A stretch of 58,493 bases of DNA from positions 1 through 58,493 of the forward strand of contig CAYMLQ010000003.1 of assembly GCA_964390795.1 (NCBI GenBank), in the 5' to 3' direction. Both the position numbers and the translations under genes were made by a program. The notes below the pieces were generated by a model. The model saw only the letters and a list, made by a program, of their open reading frames with translations. It did not search any database and was not told the DNA's origin. This document shows positions 8,971-16,065 of the stretch, piece after piece. The stretch's first letter is position 1; each line of letters starts with the position of its first letter. Source of the stretch: CAYMLQ01 sp964390795 (GTDB lineage: Bacteria; Verrucomicrobiota; Kiritimatiellia; RFP12; UBA1067).

Positions 8971-10713
8971 CTATTCTGCCGCACGATCCGCTGGCGCTGC
9001 GTGCCACACCGGTATCAGCAATACCCGTGCCTCGGTTTCACTTCCGGAACCGGCCAACCCCCACAGCACGCTCCAACGGTGCTGTTCGTCATCTCCCATT
9101 CCACGACGGAACCAGGAAGCCAGTAGCGGAATCCGCCAGTACGTGAAATCCGACCGCTTGTCGCCCACATGTCTCAACAGTCCGCACAACGTTCCATAAT
9201 AGTGCCTGTCAGGATTAGACTCGGCACGCAGAAGCAACCCGTCTGCGATCGTCATTCCAAAAAACTGACTTCCGCCGTCAACATCGAGCAGATGCCCGCC
9301 ACCTAGCTCAAGGCCGCTCGAATGTCCCTCAAAGGATGGGAAACGAATCGGCCACGGCAAATCCGAAAACCTGGAAGCGCACCAGGAGGGACGCTCGGCA
9401 TCCACTTGGCTCGCAACCCCAAGCGCTGCGCTCGCCTCACAGCTCGCCGCTCGACCCACGGCGGAGCCAGCCCATACGACCGCCACCAGACGGCTATTCT
9501 GCTGGACACACCACGGCGTATCGCCGTAGCCAGCTTTCAGGCGTTTCCTAACCTGCCGGCAAAAAGAACGAGCCATGTCGGGACGCTCCCAATAGCTCAG
9601 CCAAACGGTTTCTGATACCCCAATCCCGTCCTTGAGCAAATAGACCCGATCCCCCATCCACCCTTTCAGAAAACCGAACTCGCTGGCCAGAGCCATCGTG
9701 TCGCCACCCAACCATAAAGCCGTTCCAAGGGCTCCCAAGCTATTCGTCGAAACACCTGACGTCGCATAACAGAAAAGGCGACTGTCAGGCTCGATCACAG
9801 CGGGCTTGAACGAGCGCATATAGCGCCGCTCAGGATAGAGGATTTCAGCCGTCGTGCGCGGCAGGCGCCGGCGGTAGATGTCGTCGATCGCCTGCCAGCC
9901 AGCCTCGCGCCGGATGCGGTTCACAAACACCCCGCCGTCCAGATACGGCCGCAGCAGCGTACCGCTCAAAAAGGGCGGGCAATCCCCCATCTCCTCCGTC
10001 ATCTGGCCCGACAAATCGACAGCAGCCATGACCCGCACCGCCAGATTGCCCAACGGCGTTGCCGTGTTGACCGGAACCTCGGCAAATACACTGTCAAGGC
10101 CCACCAAGACGGCCGTTCCCTCGATAACGGAGGTCAGCGCCAGACTGCGGTCAAAACTGGAAAGTGACTCGGTGGTCAAGCGCTCCAAGCCAAATTGGCT
10201 GTCGTCCACCGCATGGCAGAACTCGTGCACGTACACGAAACGCTCCATGCCTGGGAGCGCAGCACTGTTGGTGCCCCCCCCACCACTGCCCTCAACATAC
10301 GCGACGCGCTTTTTCTCAGGATCATAGTAAGCGGCGATCTGCTCGCTCATAACCTTCAAATAGACGGATTTCAGATCGCCGTCAGGCTTCAGGATGCGAA
10401 ACTGCCTCAGCAGCGCCTCCGTTTCGGACAGAAAAACGCGGTTTTCCTCTTTATCCAGCTCGCATGTGAGCGTCTTCTGCAGCTGTTCGGACGTCTCGCG
10501 CTCAATAACCACTGCCTGTTTCAGCGGCAGGCCGCGCAGCTGTTCTGCCAAAGCCTGGTCGCGCTGGCACTGTACGTGCCGGTCAGCGCTGCGCGCGACC
10601 GGAATCGAACTGCAGCCGGACAACCCAACCGCTACCCCGGCACCCCCAAAGAAAACGCCTAAAAGACGCGCCATCACTCCGCAACGCATACGACCGCAAA
10701 AACTAATTTTCAT
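8971..10713 (-). CDS. Putative zinc metallopeptidase lipoprotein
   Basis: I do not recognise the family by name. The protein (580 residues from the ATG at 10713, which has AGGAAG upstream) begins with a basic, hydrophobic signal and a lipobox, GLSGC, with the lipid-modified cysteine at residue 34. It should be an anchored envelope lipoprotein. Residues 163-167 read HEFCH inside VYVHEFCHAVDD, matching the HExxH zinc-protease signature. VIEGTA (Glu198) follows 31 residues after the second histidine and could give the third ligand. The segment EQIAAYYDPEKK before the HExxH resembles similar uncharacterised secreted metallopeptidases. The C-terminal 200 residues are tryptophan-rich and without clear motifs. 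It is divergently transcribed from an ECF sigma factor gene 81 bases away, so it may be in that regulon. Confidence 0.75.
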   Translation of the reverse strand: MKISFCGRMRCGVMARLLGVFFGGAGVAVGLSGCSSIPVARSADRHVQCQRDQALAEQLRGLPLKQAVVIERETSEQLQKTLTCELDKEENRVFLSETEALLRQFRILKPDGDLKSVYLKVMSEQIAAYYDPEKKRVAYVEGSGGGGTNSAALPGMERFVYVHEFCHAVDDSQFGLERLTTESLSSFDRSLALTSVIEGTAVLVGLDSVFAEVPVNTATPLGNLAVRVMAAVDLSGQMTEEMGDCPPFLSGTLLRPYLDGGVFVNRIRREAGWQAIDDIYRRRLPRTTAEILYPERRYMRSFKPAVIEPDSRLFCYATSGVSTNSLGALGTALWLGGDTMALASEFGFLKGWMGDRVYLLKDGIGVSETVWLSYWERPDMARSFCRQVRKRLKAGYGDTPWCVQQNSRLVAVVWAGSAVGRAASCEASAALGVASQVDAERPSWCASRFSDLPWPIRFPSFEGHSSGLELGGGHLLDVDGGSQFFGMTIADGLLLRAESNPDRHYYGTLCGLLRHVGDKRSDFTYWRIPLLASWFRRGMGDDEQHRWSVLWGLAGSGSETEARVLLIPVWHAAPADRAAE

Positions 10714-10737
10714 TATACGCACTTCCTGCTTGTAACT

Positions 10738-10750
10738 TGTTCGGGAAATC
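10738..10750. repeat. 13-base direct repeat, right copy
   Basis: This is the second copy of TGTTCGGGAAATC, 25 bases upstream of the metallopeptidase start and overlapping its putative -10 region. See the left copy at 8958. Confidence 0.45.
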
Positions 10751-10776
10751 ATAAGAATTTAGCCAATAAACAGCAA
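10748..10776 (-). promoter_or_regulatory. Sigma-70-like promoter of the metallopeptidase gene
   Basis: On the minus strand a -35-like TTGCTG (10771-10776) is separated by 17 bases from TATGAT (10748-10753, five of six matches to consensus). Transcription would begin near 10741, leaving a leader of about 28 bases with an AGGAAG ribosome-binding site. Confidence 0.5.
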
Positions 10777-10794
10777 TGATAATCGTTTCTCATT

Positions 10795-11376
10795 ATGAAA
10801 CACGTGATGCCAGATGAAGCGACAAGCGATGCGGACTTGCTGCATGCCTTTTCAAAAGGCGATGCGGCCGCGCTGGACATGTTGGTGGGACGGTATAGGG
10901 TAGCGCTCTTTTCTTGGTTCGTGGGCATGACCGGTAACCGAGCGGACGCCGAAGACCTCTTTCAGGATCTTTGGTTCCGGGTGATCAGGCATGCTGACCG
11001 TTTCAACGATGTGTCTTTTAAGGCTTGGCTGTGGAAGATCGCTCGAAACCTCATCATCGATTTCCGGCGTAAAAAGAAACCCGATATCAGTTTGGATGCG
11101 GTCGAGAGCGAAGATGACCAGCCCCTGCTAGACCAACTGCGCGCTTCCGACAAAGGTCCTGCCGAACGGGTGGAGCGAGAAGACTTGGCAAAGCGCGTGT
11201 TGCGCGCCGTGGCCACGCTTCCCGAGGTGCAGCGTGATGTGTTTCTGATGCGTGTGCAAGGGGATCTGTCTTTTGGCGAGATCGCCTTGACGCTGAAGAT
11301 TCCCTTAAACACGGCTTTGGGGCGCATGCACGACGCGATGACAAAACTGAAGAGAATGCTTTCCGAGGAGATCTAA
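10795..11376 (+). CDS. ECF-subfamily RNA polymerase sigma factor
   Basis: This 193-residue protein is a compact sigma-70 family factor with only regions 2 and 4. Region 2 (about residues 15-95) includes LVGRYRVALFSWF, DAEDLFQDLWFRVIRHADRF and FKAWLWKIARNLIIDFRRKK, the classical core-binding and -10 recognition helices. Region 4 (about 137-189) includes LPEVQRDVFLMRVQGDLSF and the recognition helix area GEIALTLKIPLNTALGRMH. It is followed after 2 bases by a gene for a small membrane protein, the usual place for its anti-sigma factor. A divergently transcribed lipoprotein metallopeptidase lies upstream. A second in-frame ATG four codons in is an alternative start. Confidence 0.93.
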   Translation: MKHVMPDEATSDADLLHAFSKGDAAALDMLVGRYRVALFSWFVGMTGNRADAEDLFQDLWFRVIRHADRFNDVSFKAWLWKIARNLIIDFRRKKKPDISLDAVESEDDQPLLDQLRASDKGPAERVEREDLAKRVLRAVATLPEVQRDVFLMRVQGDLSFGEIALTLKIPLNTALGRMHDAMTKLKRMLSEEI

Positions 11377-11378
11377 CC

Positions 11379-11810
11379 ATGAAAAACCAGACCGAACACA
11401 TTGACCTGACAAGCCTCGAGCGAGACCTTGAGCGGATCGCACCGATCGTGCGTCAGGGTTTTCGTCAAATGGGCGGCCCCTCTGAAACAGTCTTGCAGGC
11501 CATTCACGACAAGGCTGCCGCACAGCTTTTCAAGCAGCGCAGATATCGCCTCCACCTCCCCCTCTTCCGGGCTCTGGCCGCTGCGGCCACGCTCGCGCTT
11601 CTCTTGGGAGGTGCCGTGCAGACCCACCTCTCCAGGCAGGCTGGCGCACACGCACTGACGGTCAGCCATGTGCTCCAAATCGGTTCGCCGCACGCCTCTG
11701 CCGGCCCCGTCGCCGGCACGACCGAGATCGCCGCCCGTCTGCTCGACATACAGGGACTGGACGACGAGGCTTTCTTCAGTCCCGAGGAAACGGAAGCGCT
11801 TTGGCTGTAG
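11379..11810 (+). CDS. Probable anti-sigma factor (single-pass membrane protein)
   Basis: This 143-residue protein has a charged cytoplasmic N-terminal half, one hydrophobic helix (about residues 62-83, LFRALAAAATLALLLGGAV) and a short periplasmic tail. I see no zinc-binding HxxxCxxC motif, so it is not a ZAS-type anti-sigma factor. The inference rests on its position 2 bases after an ECF sigma gene and its topology. The short outer domain ends in acidic residues (DDEAFFSPEETEALW). Its last 35 bases overlap the end of the convergent rsfS gene. Confidence 0.6.
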   Translation: MKNQTEHIDLTSLERDLERIAPIVRQGFRQMGGPSETVLQAIHDKAAAQLFKQRRYRLHLPLFRALAAAATLALLLGGAVQTHLSRQAGAHALTVSHVLQIGSPHASAGPVAGTTEIAARLLDIQGLDDEAFFSPEETEALWL

Positions 11811-12129
11811 CCCAGAGCTTTTCAATCGCATAATACGCGCGCGCTTCTGTTGAAAAGACATGCACCACGGCATGCACGTAGTCCACAACGACCCAGCCGC
11901 TGTCGGATTCACCAGACGTGCGGTAACTGGTAATGCCCAGCGCCTTTAAGTGGCTCTGGCTCTCGCTGATCAGCGCTTTCAGATGCGGCCCCGAAGTTCC
12001 CGTGGCGACCACATAGAAATCCGTCACTGTCGAAAGGCCGCGCACGTCAAAGATCCGTATGTCGTGGGCCTGTTTAGAGTCCAGGGCCTTGGCCGCCTCA
12101 ATCGCAATTTGTTCCGAGTTAATGTTCAT
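11776..12129 (-). CDS. rsfS: Ribosomal silencing factor RsfS
   Basis: This 117-residue protein binds ribosomal protein uL14 and blocks subunit joining when nutrients are scarce. The family core is clear: KALDSKQAHDIRIFDVR, STVTDFYVVATGTS, and GWVVVDYVHAVVHVFSTEAR, ending with YYAIEKLW. The ATG at 12129 overlaps the TGA of nadD by four bases (ATGA), which favours it over an upstream in-frame codon and suggests translational coupling. The nadD-rsfS order is widely conserved in bacteria. The gene is convergent with the anti-sigma gene. Confidence 0.95.
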   Translation of the reverse strand: MNINSEQIAIEAAKALDSKQAHDIRIFDVRGLSTVTDFYVVATGTSGPHLKALISESQSHLKALGITSYRTSGESDSGWVVVDYVHAVVHVFSTEARAYYAIEKLWATAKALPFPRD

Positions 12130-12749
12130 TCCTCCTTTTTCTGCACGTACAAGCCGCGGATCCGGATATAGGTTTCCACCGCAGGGCATACAAGATAGCG
12201 GATCGACCTCCCTTCCGCAATTCTTCTCCTGATCTCAGAGGAAGAAATATCGCACAGGCGTCCGCGAATCACATTTGACAAGAGCCGATGTCGCACCTCC
12301 TCCGGGAACGCGAGCGCATCACCAGACACCGGCACATCGATTCCCGGCCGCTCTACGGAGATGACCTCGCACATCGTCAGCATCTCGCCGACCTGATGCC
12401 AATGGCTCAGCTCGCGCAGGGCGTCCATACCGATAATGAACGACAAGCGATCTCCCGGATACCGCTGCCTAAGCGCTCGAACGGTGTCGACCGCATAGGA
12501 GATTCCACCCCGCTCCAGTTCGACCGGGCAAGGTTCAAACAGGTTATCCCCTTCCACACTCAGCCGGACCATCTCCATTCGGTCACTGCCGGACGCCACG
12601 TCCAGTGCCCCACGCTTGAACGGGGAAACATGACTGGGCAGCAACAGCACGCGGTCGAGCCCGAACGCCTCCGCCACCGCCCGACCGGCGAGCAGATGTC
12701 CGAGATGGATCGGGTTGAAGGAGCCTCCGAGAATACCGATATGCCGCAT
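12126..12749 (-). CDS. nadD: Nicotinate-nucleotide adenylyltransferase
   Basis: This 207-residue enzyme transfers AMP from ATP to nicotinate mononucleotide in NAD synthesis. The nucleotidyltransferase signature GGSFNPIHLGHL lies at the N-terminus with its HxGH (HLGH). The second ATP-binding motif, ISSSEIRRRI, lies near residue 170. The segment PSHVSPFKR matches the phosphate-binding PxxxPHK region. The ATG at 12749 is chosen over a GTG three codons upstream because CAGGAG sits 8 bases before it. The gene follows the ABC ATPase gene closely and overlaps rsfS by four bases. Confidence 0.95.
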   Translation of the reverse strand: MRHIGILGGSFNPIHLGHLLAGRAVAEAFGLDRVLLLPSHVSPFKRGALDVASGSDRMEMVRLSVEGDNLFEPCPVELERGGISYAVDTVRALRQRYPGDRLSFIIGMDALRELSHWHQVGEMLTMCEVISVERPGIDVPVSGDALAFPEEVRHRLLSNVIRGRLCDISSSEIRRRIAEGRSIRYLVCPAVETYIRIRGLYVQKKEE

Positions 12750-12764
12750 GGTCTCCACTCCTGC

Positions 12765-13874
12765 TTATACGCCACTACCGACGGCCACACCGGTCTCGCC
12801 ATCGAAATAGAGCGCGTGCTCTAGGTCGAGCGGCAAAGACACGGCCGCTCCGGGCGTGAACACGCGGTCCGCGCCAACACGCGCGACAACGCGGGTTCCG
12901 CACCCGGCAACCACCTGGACGAACGTTTCCGAACCCATGGGCTCCACGACGTCCACCGTCCCACAGACCACCGCCCCGCCTGCCGCACAAACAGGGGAGC
13001 CGAGCGCCTCAGGTCTGAAGCCGACCACCATGTCGCGCTCCGCATATGCTTCCAGCGCGTGTGCGTCAGGCTCCGGCACCCGCAGGAGTCCAGATCCGTG
13101 CGAGAACTGGCATCCACCTGACGGAAGTCGCACCACTCTGCCACGCAGAAAATTCATCGGCGGGGTTCCGATAAAGCCGCCAACAAACATATTTGCCGGC
13201 CGCCGATATACGTCCAAAGGCGGAGCGGCCTGTTGAATTCTGCCCTGATGCATGACCACGATGCGGTCACCCATGGTCATGGCTTCCATCTGGTCGTGTG
13301 TCACATAGATCATCGTCGCACCCAACCTGCGGTGCAGGCGGCTGATCTCGCTGCGCATCTCCACGCGCATCTTGGCGTCCAGATTCGAGAGCGGCTCGTC
13401 GAACAGGAAAACCTTGGGCTTGCGCACGATCGCCCGTCCCACGGCCACGCGCTGGCGCTGACCCCCGGAAAGCTGCTTCGGCAAGCGCAGCAGCAGGTCG
13501 CCAAGCCCGAGGATGTCGGCCGCCACCCCCACCCGCTCCGCGATTTCTTTTGCTGCCACTTTGCGCAGCTTGAGTCCGAACGCCATGTTGTCGAACACCG
13601 TCATGTGCGGGTAGAGCGCGTAGTTCTGAAAGACCATGGCGATATCGCGATCCTTCGGCGCCACGGTGTTCACGCAGCGTCCATCGATATGGACGGTTCC
13701 GGACGTTATCTCCTCCAGCCCTGCGACCATACGCAGGGTCGTCGACTTGCCGCAGCCGGAGGGCCCCACAAGCACAAGGAACTCGCCGCTCCCGACCGTC
13801 AGGCTGAAATGGTCGACGGCAAGGGCTCCGCCCTCATACCGCTTGCAAACCTGCTTTAATACGACTTCAGCCAT
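12765..13874 (-). CDS. ugpC: MalK/UgpC/MsmX-type sugar ABC transporter ATP-binding protein
   Basis: This 369-residue ATPase belongs to the carbohydrate-uptake CUT1 class. Motifs in order are Walker A GPSGCGKSTT, Q-loop VFQNYALYPHMTVFDNMAFG, signature LSGGQRQRVAVGRAI, Walker B VFLFDEPLSNLDAKMRVEMR and VTHDQMEAMTMGDRI. A C-terminal OB/TOBE regulatory domain starts near residue 240. The strings GFIGTPPMNF and VVGFRPEAL are typical of UgpC/MsmK. No permease or sugar-binding protein is encoded nearby, so it probably serves several importers elsewhere, as MsmX does. The start has AGGAG upstream and follows the DUF493 stop by 7 bases. Confidence 0.93.
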   Translation of the reverse strand: MAEVVLKQVCKRYEGGALAVDHFSLTVGSGEFLVLVGPSGCGKSTTLRMVAGLEEITSGTVHIDGRCVNTVAPKDRDIAMVFQNYALYPHMTVFDNMAFGLKLRKVAAKEIAERVGVAADILGLGDLLLRLPKQLSGGQRQRVAVGRAIVRKPKVFLFDEPLSNLDAKMRVEMRSEISRLHRRLGATMIYVTHDQMEAMTMGDRIVVMHQGRIQQAAPPLDVYRRPANMFVGGFIGTPPMNFLRGRVVRLPSGGCQFSHGSGLLRVPEPDAHALEAYAERDMVVGFRPEALGSPVCAAGGAVVCGTVDVVEPMGSETFVQVVAGCGTRVVARVGADRVFTPGAAVSLPLDLEHALYFDGETGVAVGSGV

Positions 13875-13881
13875 AGCGCTC

Positions 13882-14178
13882 CTAAAGCAGCATCCGTACG
13901 CCGGGCACCTGTTTCACCGCCGCGTCAAACGCGTGCATCTCGTCGCGGCTCCGCATCGTCACCGAAACGCTGAACGCCTGATACCGGCCCGTCGCCGAGG
14001 CCTGCGAGGACGCCAGCGGCACGGTGACCCGATACACAGCGAGCAACGCCTTCAAGGCATCCTCGGCGGAGGACTGCGCTTCGACGATGATCCTGAAGTG
14101 GAACTCGGCCGGATAGGCCACCTCCTGCTGGGCCGACGCACGCACGCGGTCAAAGCGATCTTTCTCGACTAAACTCAT
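13882..14178 (-). CDS. DUF493 (YbeD-like) small protein
   Basis: This 98-residue protein of the DUF493/UPF0250 family has an ACT-like alpha/beta fold and no settled function. The N-terminal part is followed by YPAEFHFRIIVEAQSSAED, a small-domain strand-helix pair, and the closing segment GRYQAFSVSVTMRSRDEMHA with AVKQVPGVRMLL at the end, which is typical of the family. The start at ATG 14178 is preferred to an upstream extension because the family is about 90 residues. In many bacteria ybeD neighbours other housekeeping genes. Here it opens the operon with the ABC ATPase, nadD and rsfS. Confidence 0.8.
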   Translation of the reverse strand: MSLVEKDRFDRVRASAQQEVAYPAEFHFRIIVEAQSSAEDALKALLAVYRVTVPLASSQASATGRYQAFSVSVTMRSRDEMHAFDAAVKQVPGVRMLL

Positions 14179-14276
14179 GAGCCTCAGTGTAACCTGTCCG
14201 GCCCTCGCCAACAAGCCTGCGCTCGCCGCAATCCAGCACTTGGGTGCGATAAAACTTTGTTGAATCCGCACCCGAT

Positions 14277-14299
14277 TTAGGAGTTAGGAGTTAGGAGTT
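14277..14299. repeat. (TTAGGAG)3 tandem repeat
   Basis: Three perfect TTAGGAG heptamers plus TT lie in the gap between yafQ and the DUF493 gene, with no adjacent start codon on the plus strand. It is the same motif as the repeats in the sulfate cluster. Confidence 0.8.
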
Positions 14300-14443
14300 G
14301 CAATACCTTGAAGATGAATAGCGTATACGATCCGTAAAACGGCAGGTTAGAGTGTCTGTAGGATGAGGACGCCATTTTTCCCCGTGCCAAGGCGCAAAGC
14401 CCGCTAAGTTTACAACTTCTGTCATCCGATTTCCAAACCGTCT

Positions 14444-14716
14444 TCATCTTCCAAACAAATCCGCATGTGTCCCCGTTCTTTCAAGCAAAAGGGTTTCGAT
14501 CCCCGGCGTATAAATAAGAATCCAGTCCGGTTCGACGTGGCAGTCGCGTGATGGAGCCCATGCGCCAATGAGCGGATGATCGCGGTATTGGGGGGAAAGA
14601 GGCTTTCCGTCTGCTAATAGACGGACAATAACTTGGAGCTTGAGCAAATCCTTGCCCCGCTTTCGCATTCGCTTCACATCGCGGTGAAACTGCTTGGTTT
14701 GCGAAACCTGTTTCAC
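14444..14716 (-). CDS. yafQ: YafQ-family mRNA interferase toxin
   Basis: This 90-residue RelE-superfamily toxin would cleave mRNA on the ribosome. The C-terminal half is close to E. coli YafQ: RDHPLIGAWAPSRDCHVEPDWILIY, here given as RDHPLIGAW then RDCHVEPDWILIY, ending GTHADLF. The catalytic histidine, aspartate and C-terminal histidine-phenylalanine positions all appear conserved. The GTG at 14716 overlaps the antitoxin stop (GTGA) and has GGGAGA upstream. A TTG nine bases earlier is an alternative start. It is encoded downstream of its DinJ-like antitoxin, as expected for this family. Confidence 0.92.
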   Translation of the reverse strand: MKQVSQTKQFHRDVKRMRKRGKDLLKLQVIVRLLADGKPLSPQYRDHPLIGAWAPSRDCHVEPDWILIYTPGIETLLLERTGTHADLFGR

Positions 14717-14970
14717 TTCTCCCAACTCTCGAAGAGGTCGTCAAGGGTGTCGAACGTTTCCACGTCTTCACCTCGGCGACTCTTAGCAAGAGTTGCCGCG
14801 GTTCTTTCATTAGGAATTGAAACGGCGAACGGAAGTCCGCGCCGGAGAGTGATTTGGCGATAGAAGATGCCGATCGCATCCGTCGGGCTGATTCCGAGGC
14901 TTTGAAGCACATCTTCAGCCTGAATCTTCACCTGTGGCTCGATTCGTGCGTGTATGACTGCTGTTTTCAT
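14713..14970 (-). CDS. dinJ: DinJ-family antitoxin (RelB/DinJ)
   Basis: This 85-residue antitoxin has an N-terminal ribbon-helix-helix DNA-binding segment (AVIHARIEPQVKIQAEDVL) followed by GISPTDAIGIFYRQITLRRG, the typical DinJ helix pair, and the LPFAVSIPNE element. The C-terminal third (about residues 55-85) would wrap YafQ. The ATG at 14970 is far inside a longer open frame. That extension has no family resemblance and is rejected. A perfect palindrome lies just upstream and may be the autoregulatory operator. Confidence 0.92.
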   Translation of the reverse strand: MKTAVIHARIEPQVKIQAEDVLQSLGISPTDAIGIFYRQITLRRGLPFAVSIPNERTAATLAKSRRGEDVETFDTLDDLFESWEK

Positions 14971-14976
14971 GGGTTC

Positions 14977-14989
14977 ATTGTGACACAAT
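14977..14989. promoter_or_regulatory. Candidate DinJ-YafQ operator palindrome
   Basis: ATTGTGACACAAT is a perfect inverted repeat around a central A, 6 bases upstream of the dinJ start. It overlaps a putative -10 whose -35 TTGACC lies at 15001-15006 with a 17-base spacer. Ribbon-helix-helix antitoxins usually repress through such palindromes. Confidence 0.5.
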
Positions 14990-15551
14990 CGCAACACGTG
15001 GGTCAAGTCGTGTCTTGGTATTCTCTTTCCAGATTTCTCCCAGCAGCTATTTTTCGCACGCCAATACCCCAAGACGCCAAGGGGTCCAATAACCTTTGCG
15101 TCTTCGGGTCTTCTTGGCGTGAACCAATCTACCCGGTGCCTAGCCGTCCGTCGTTCGGCTGTCTTAGACCTGGCAAAATACGATGCCGTAAGGAGTTCAC
15201 GCGCTACTTCCAGTGCGCGGGTTTCGCGATGTTGCTGACAGATAGGCGTCCAGACGCAATCCGCGGGTTCGGCGGACAAAACGATACTGAACATTAACGT
15301 ATGAAACAGTTGATCATAGCAAGGGTGTTTCATCACATTAAAGTTACGCGAATACGTAAACATCTGAAAATCAATGAGTGGCACGCTCGCCGACCAGTCG
15401 GCTGGCATGACGCGGCAAATTGTCGTGACGCGCGGGTTTGACGTTATGAACAGCCAAGCTGTACATAACGACCAGACGGTTTTTGTGGACACCCATATTT
15501 TACCCCCACTTCGCTCTTGCCCGCCGCGCCAATACACGGCATCATACTGGC
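14990..15551. other. Non-coding stretch with inverted repeats
   Basis: I see no gene in this stretch. It contains an 8-base inverted repeat (ACGCCAAG at 15074-15081 with CTTGGCGT at 15113-15120), a small GCCGAC/GTCGGC inverted repeat (15389-15402), and a strong 29-base palindrome at 15442-15470. An open frame that runs through it on the minus strand upstream of dinJ has no protein-like features. Confidence 0.6.
15442..15470. promoter_or_regulatory. 29-base palindrome upstream of the lipoprotein gene
   Basis: Two 13-base arms (CGTTATGAACAGC and GCTGTACATAACG) with one mismatch flank a 3-base centre. The element ends 81 bases before the start of the lipoprotein gene at 15552. It could be an operator or a short hairpin; no U-tract follows. 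Confidence 0.45.
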
Positions 15552-16064
15552 ATGCGAAAGGTACACGTCATTTTGTCCGCTCTGGCAGCCATCCTCCTCA
15601 GCGGGTGCCAGAATCCGATGGAGAGCCCGTACATGACCGTAAAGGAGTCGGGGCTGAACTGGGTTGAGATCCGCCAATACACACTGGGCACCCATACGCA
15701 GCGCGTCCGCGTGCGCATCGACGGCAACGGAATCGTCACGGTGCGCGAAGGCACCAGCCCTCTCGTGGGCAATCCCTTTGCCAACGACATCAACAACGAA
15801 AATTGGGGCGACATCCGGGAAACCCGCTTGACCATCCCGCGCGAAGAGGCCGTTCTGCTCTTCCAGAAGTTAGTGGACTGCGGCCTGTTCGTGAAGCAGG
15901 AAAAGTCGAAGGAAGCGCCGGAAGACGTCTCGCTTTTCGTTTCAGCCAACATCCAAAACAAGACGGCGGGATCGAGCGACCCTGTGTCAGACCCGGATCT
16001 GATCGAGCACCTGAAAATGCAGGTGATGATGTTCTATCATCCGACACCCCACCGGAAACGCTGA
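15552..16064 (+). CDS. Small putative lipoprotein
   Basis: I do not recognise this protein. From the ATG at 15552 it is 170 residues long. It has a short basic start, a hydrophobic stretch and the lipobox LLSGC, with cysteine 19 as the acylation site, so an envelope lipoprotein is likely. The remaining part is hydrophilic, with RVRVRIDGNGIVTVREG suggesting beta strands and TIPREEAVLLFQKLVDCGLF resembling the helix of small stress or propeptide-like domains. The start is chosen for the signal sequence; no strong ribosome-binding site is visible. The next gene begins 2 bases after its stop, indicating an operon. Confidence 0.7.
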   Translation: MRKVHVILSALAAILLSGCQNPMESPYMTVKESGLNWVEIRQYTLGTHTQRVRVRIDGNGIVTVREGTSPLVGNPFANDINNENWGDIRETRLTIPREEAVLLFQKLVDCGLFVKQEKSKEAPEDVSLFVSANIQNKTAGSSDPVSDPDLIEHLKMQVMMFYHPTPHRKR

Positions 16065-16065
16065 T

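Noticed and set aside
14971..15537. N-terminal extension of the dinJ frame to 274 residues
   Set aside because: DinJ proteins are about 85 residues, and the extra part shows no relation to any family. The start at 14970 gives the exact family N-terminus.
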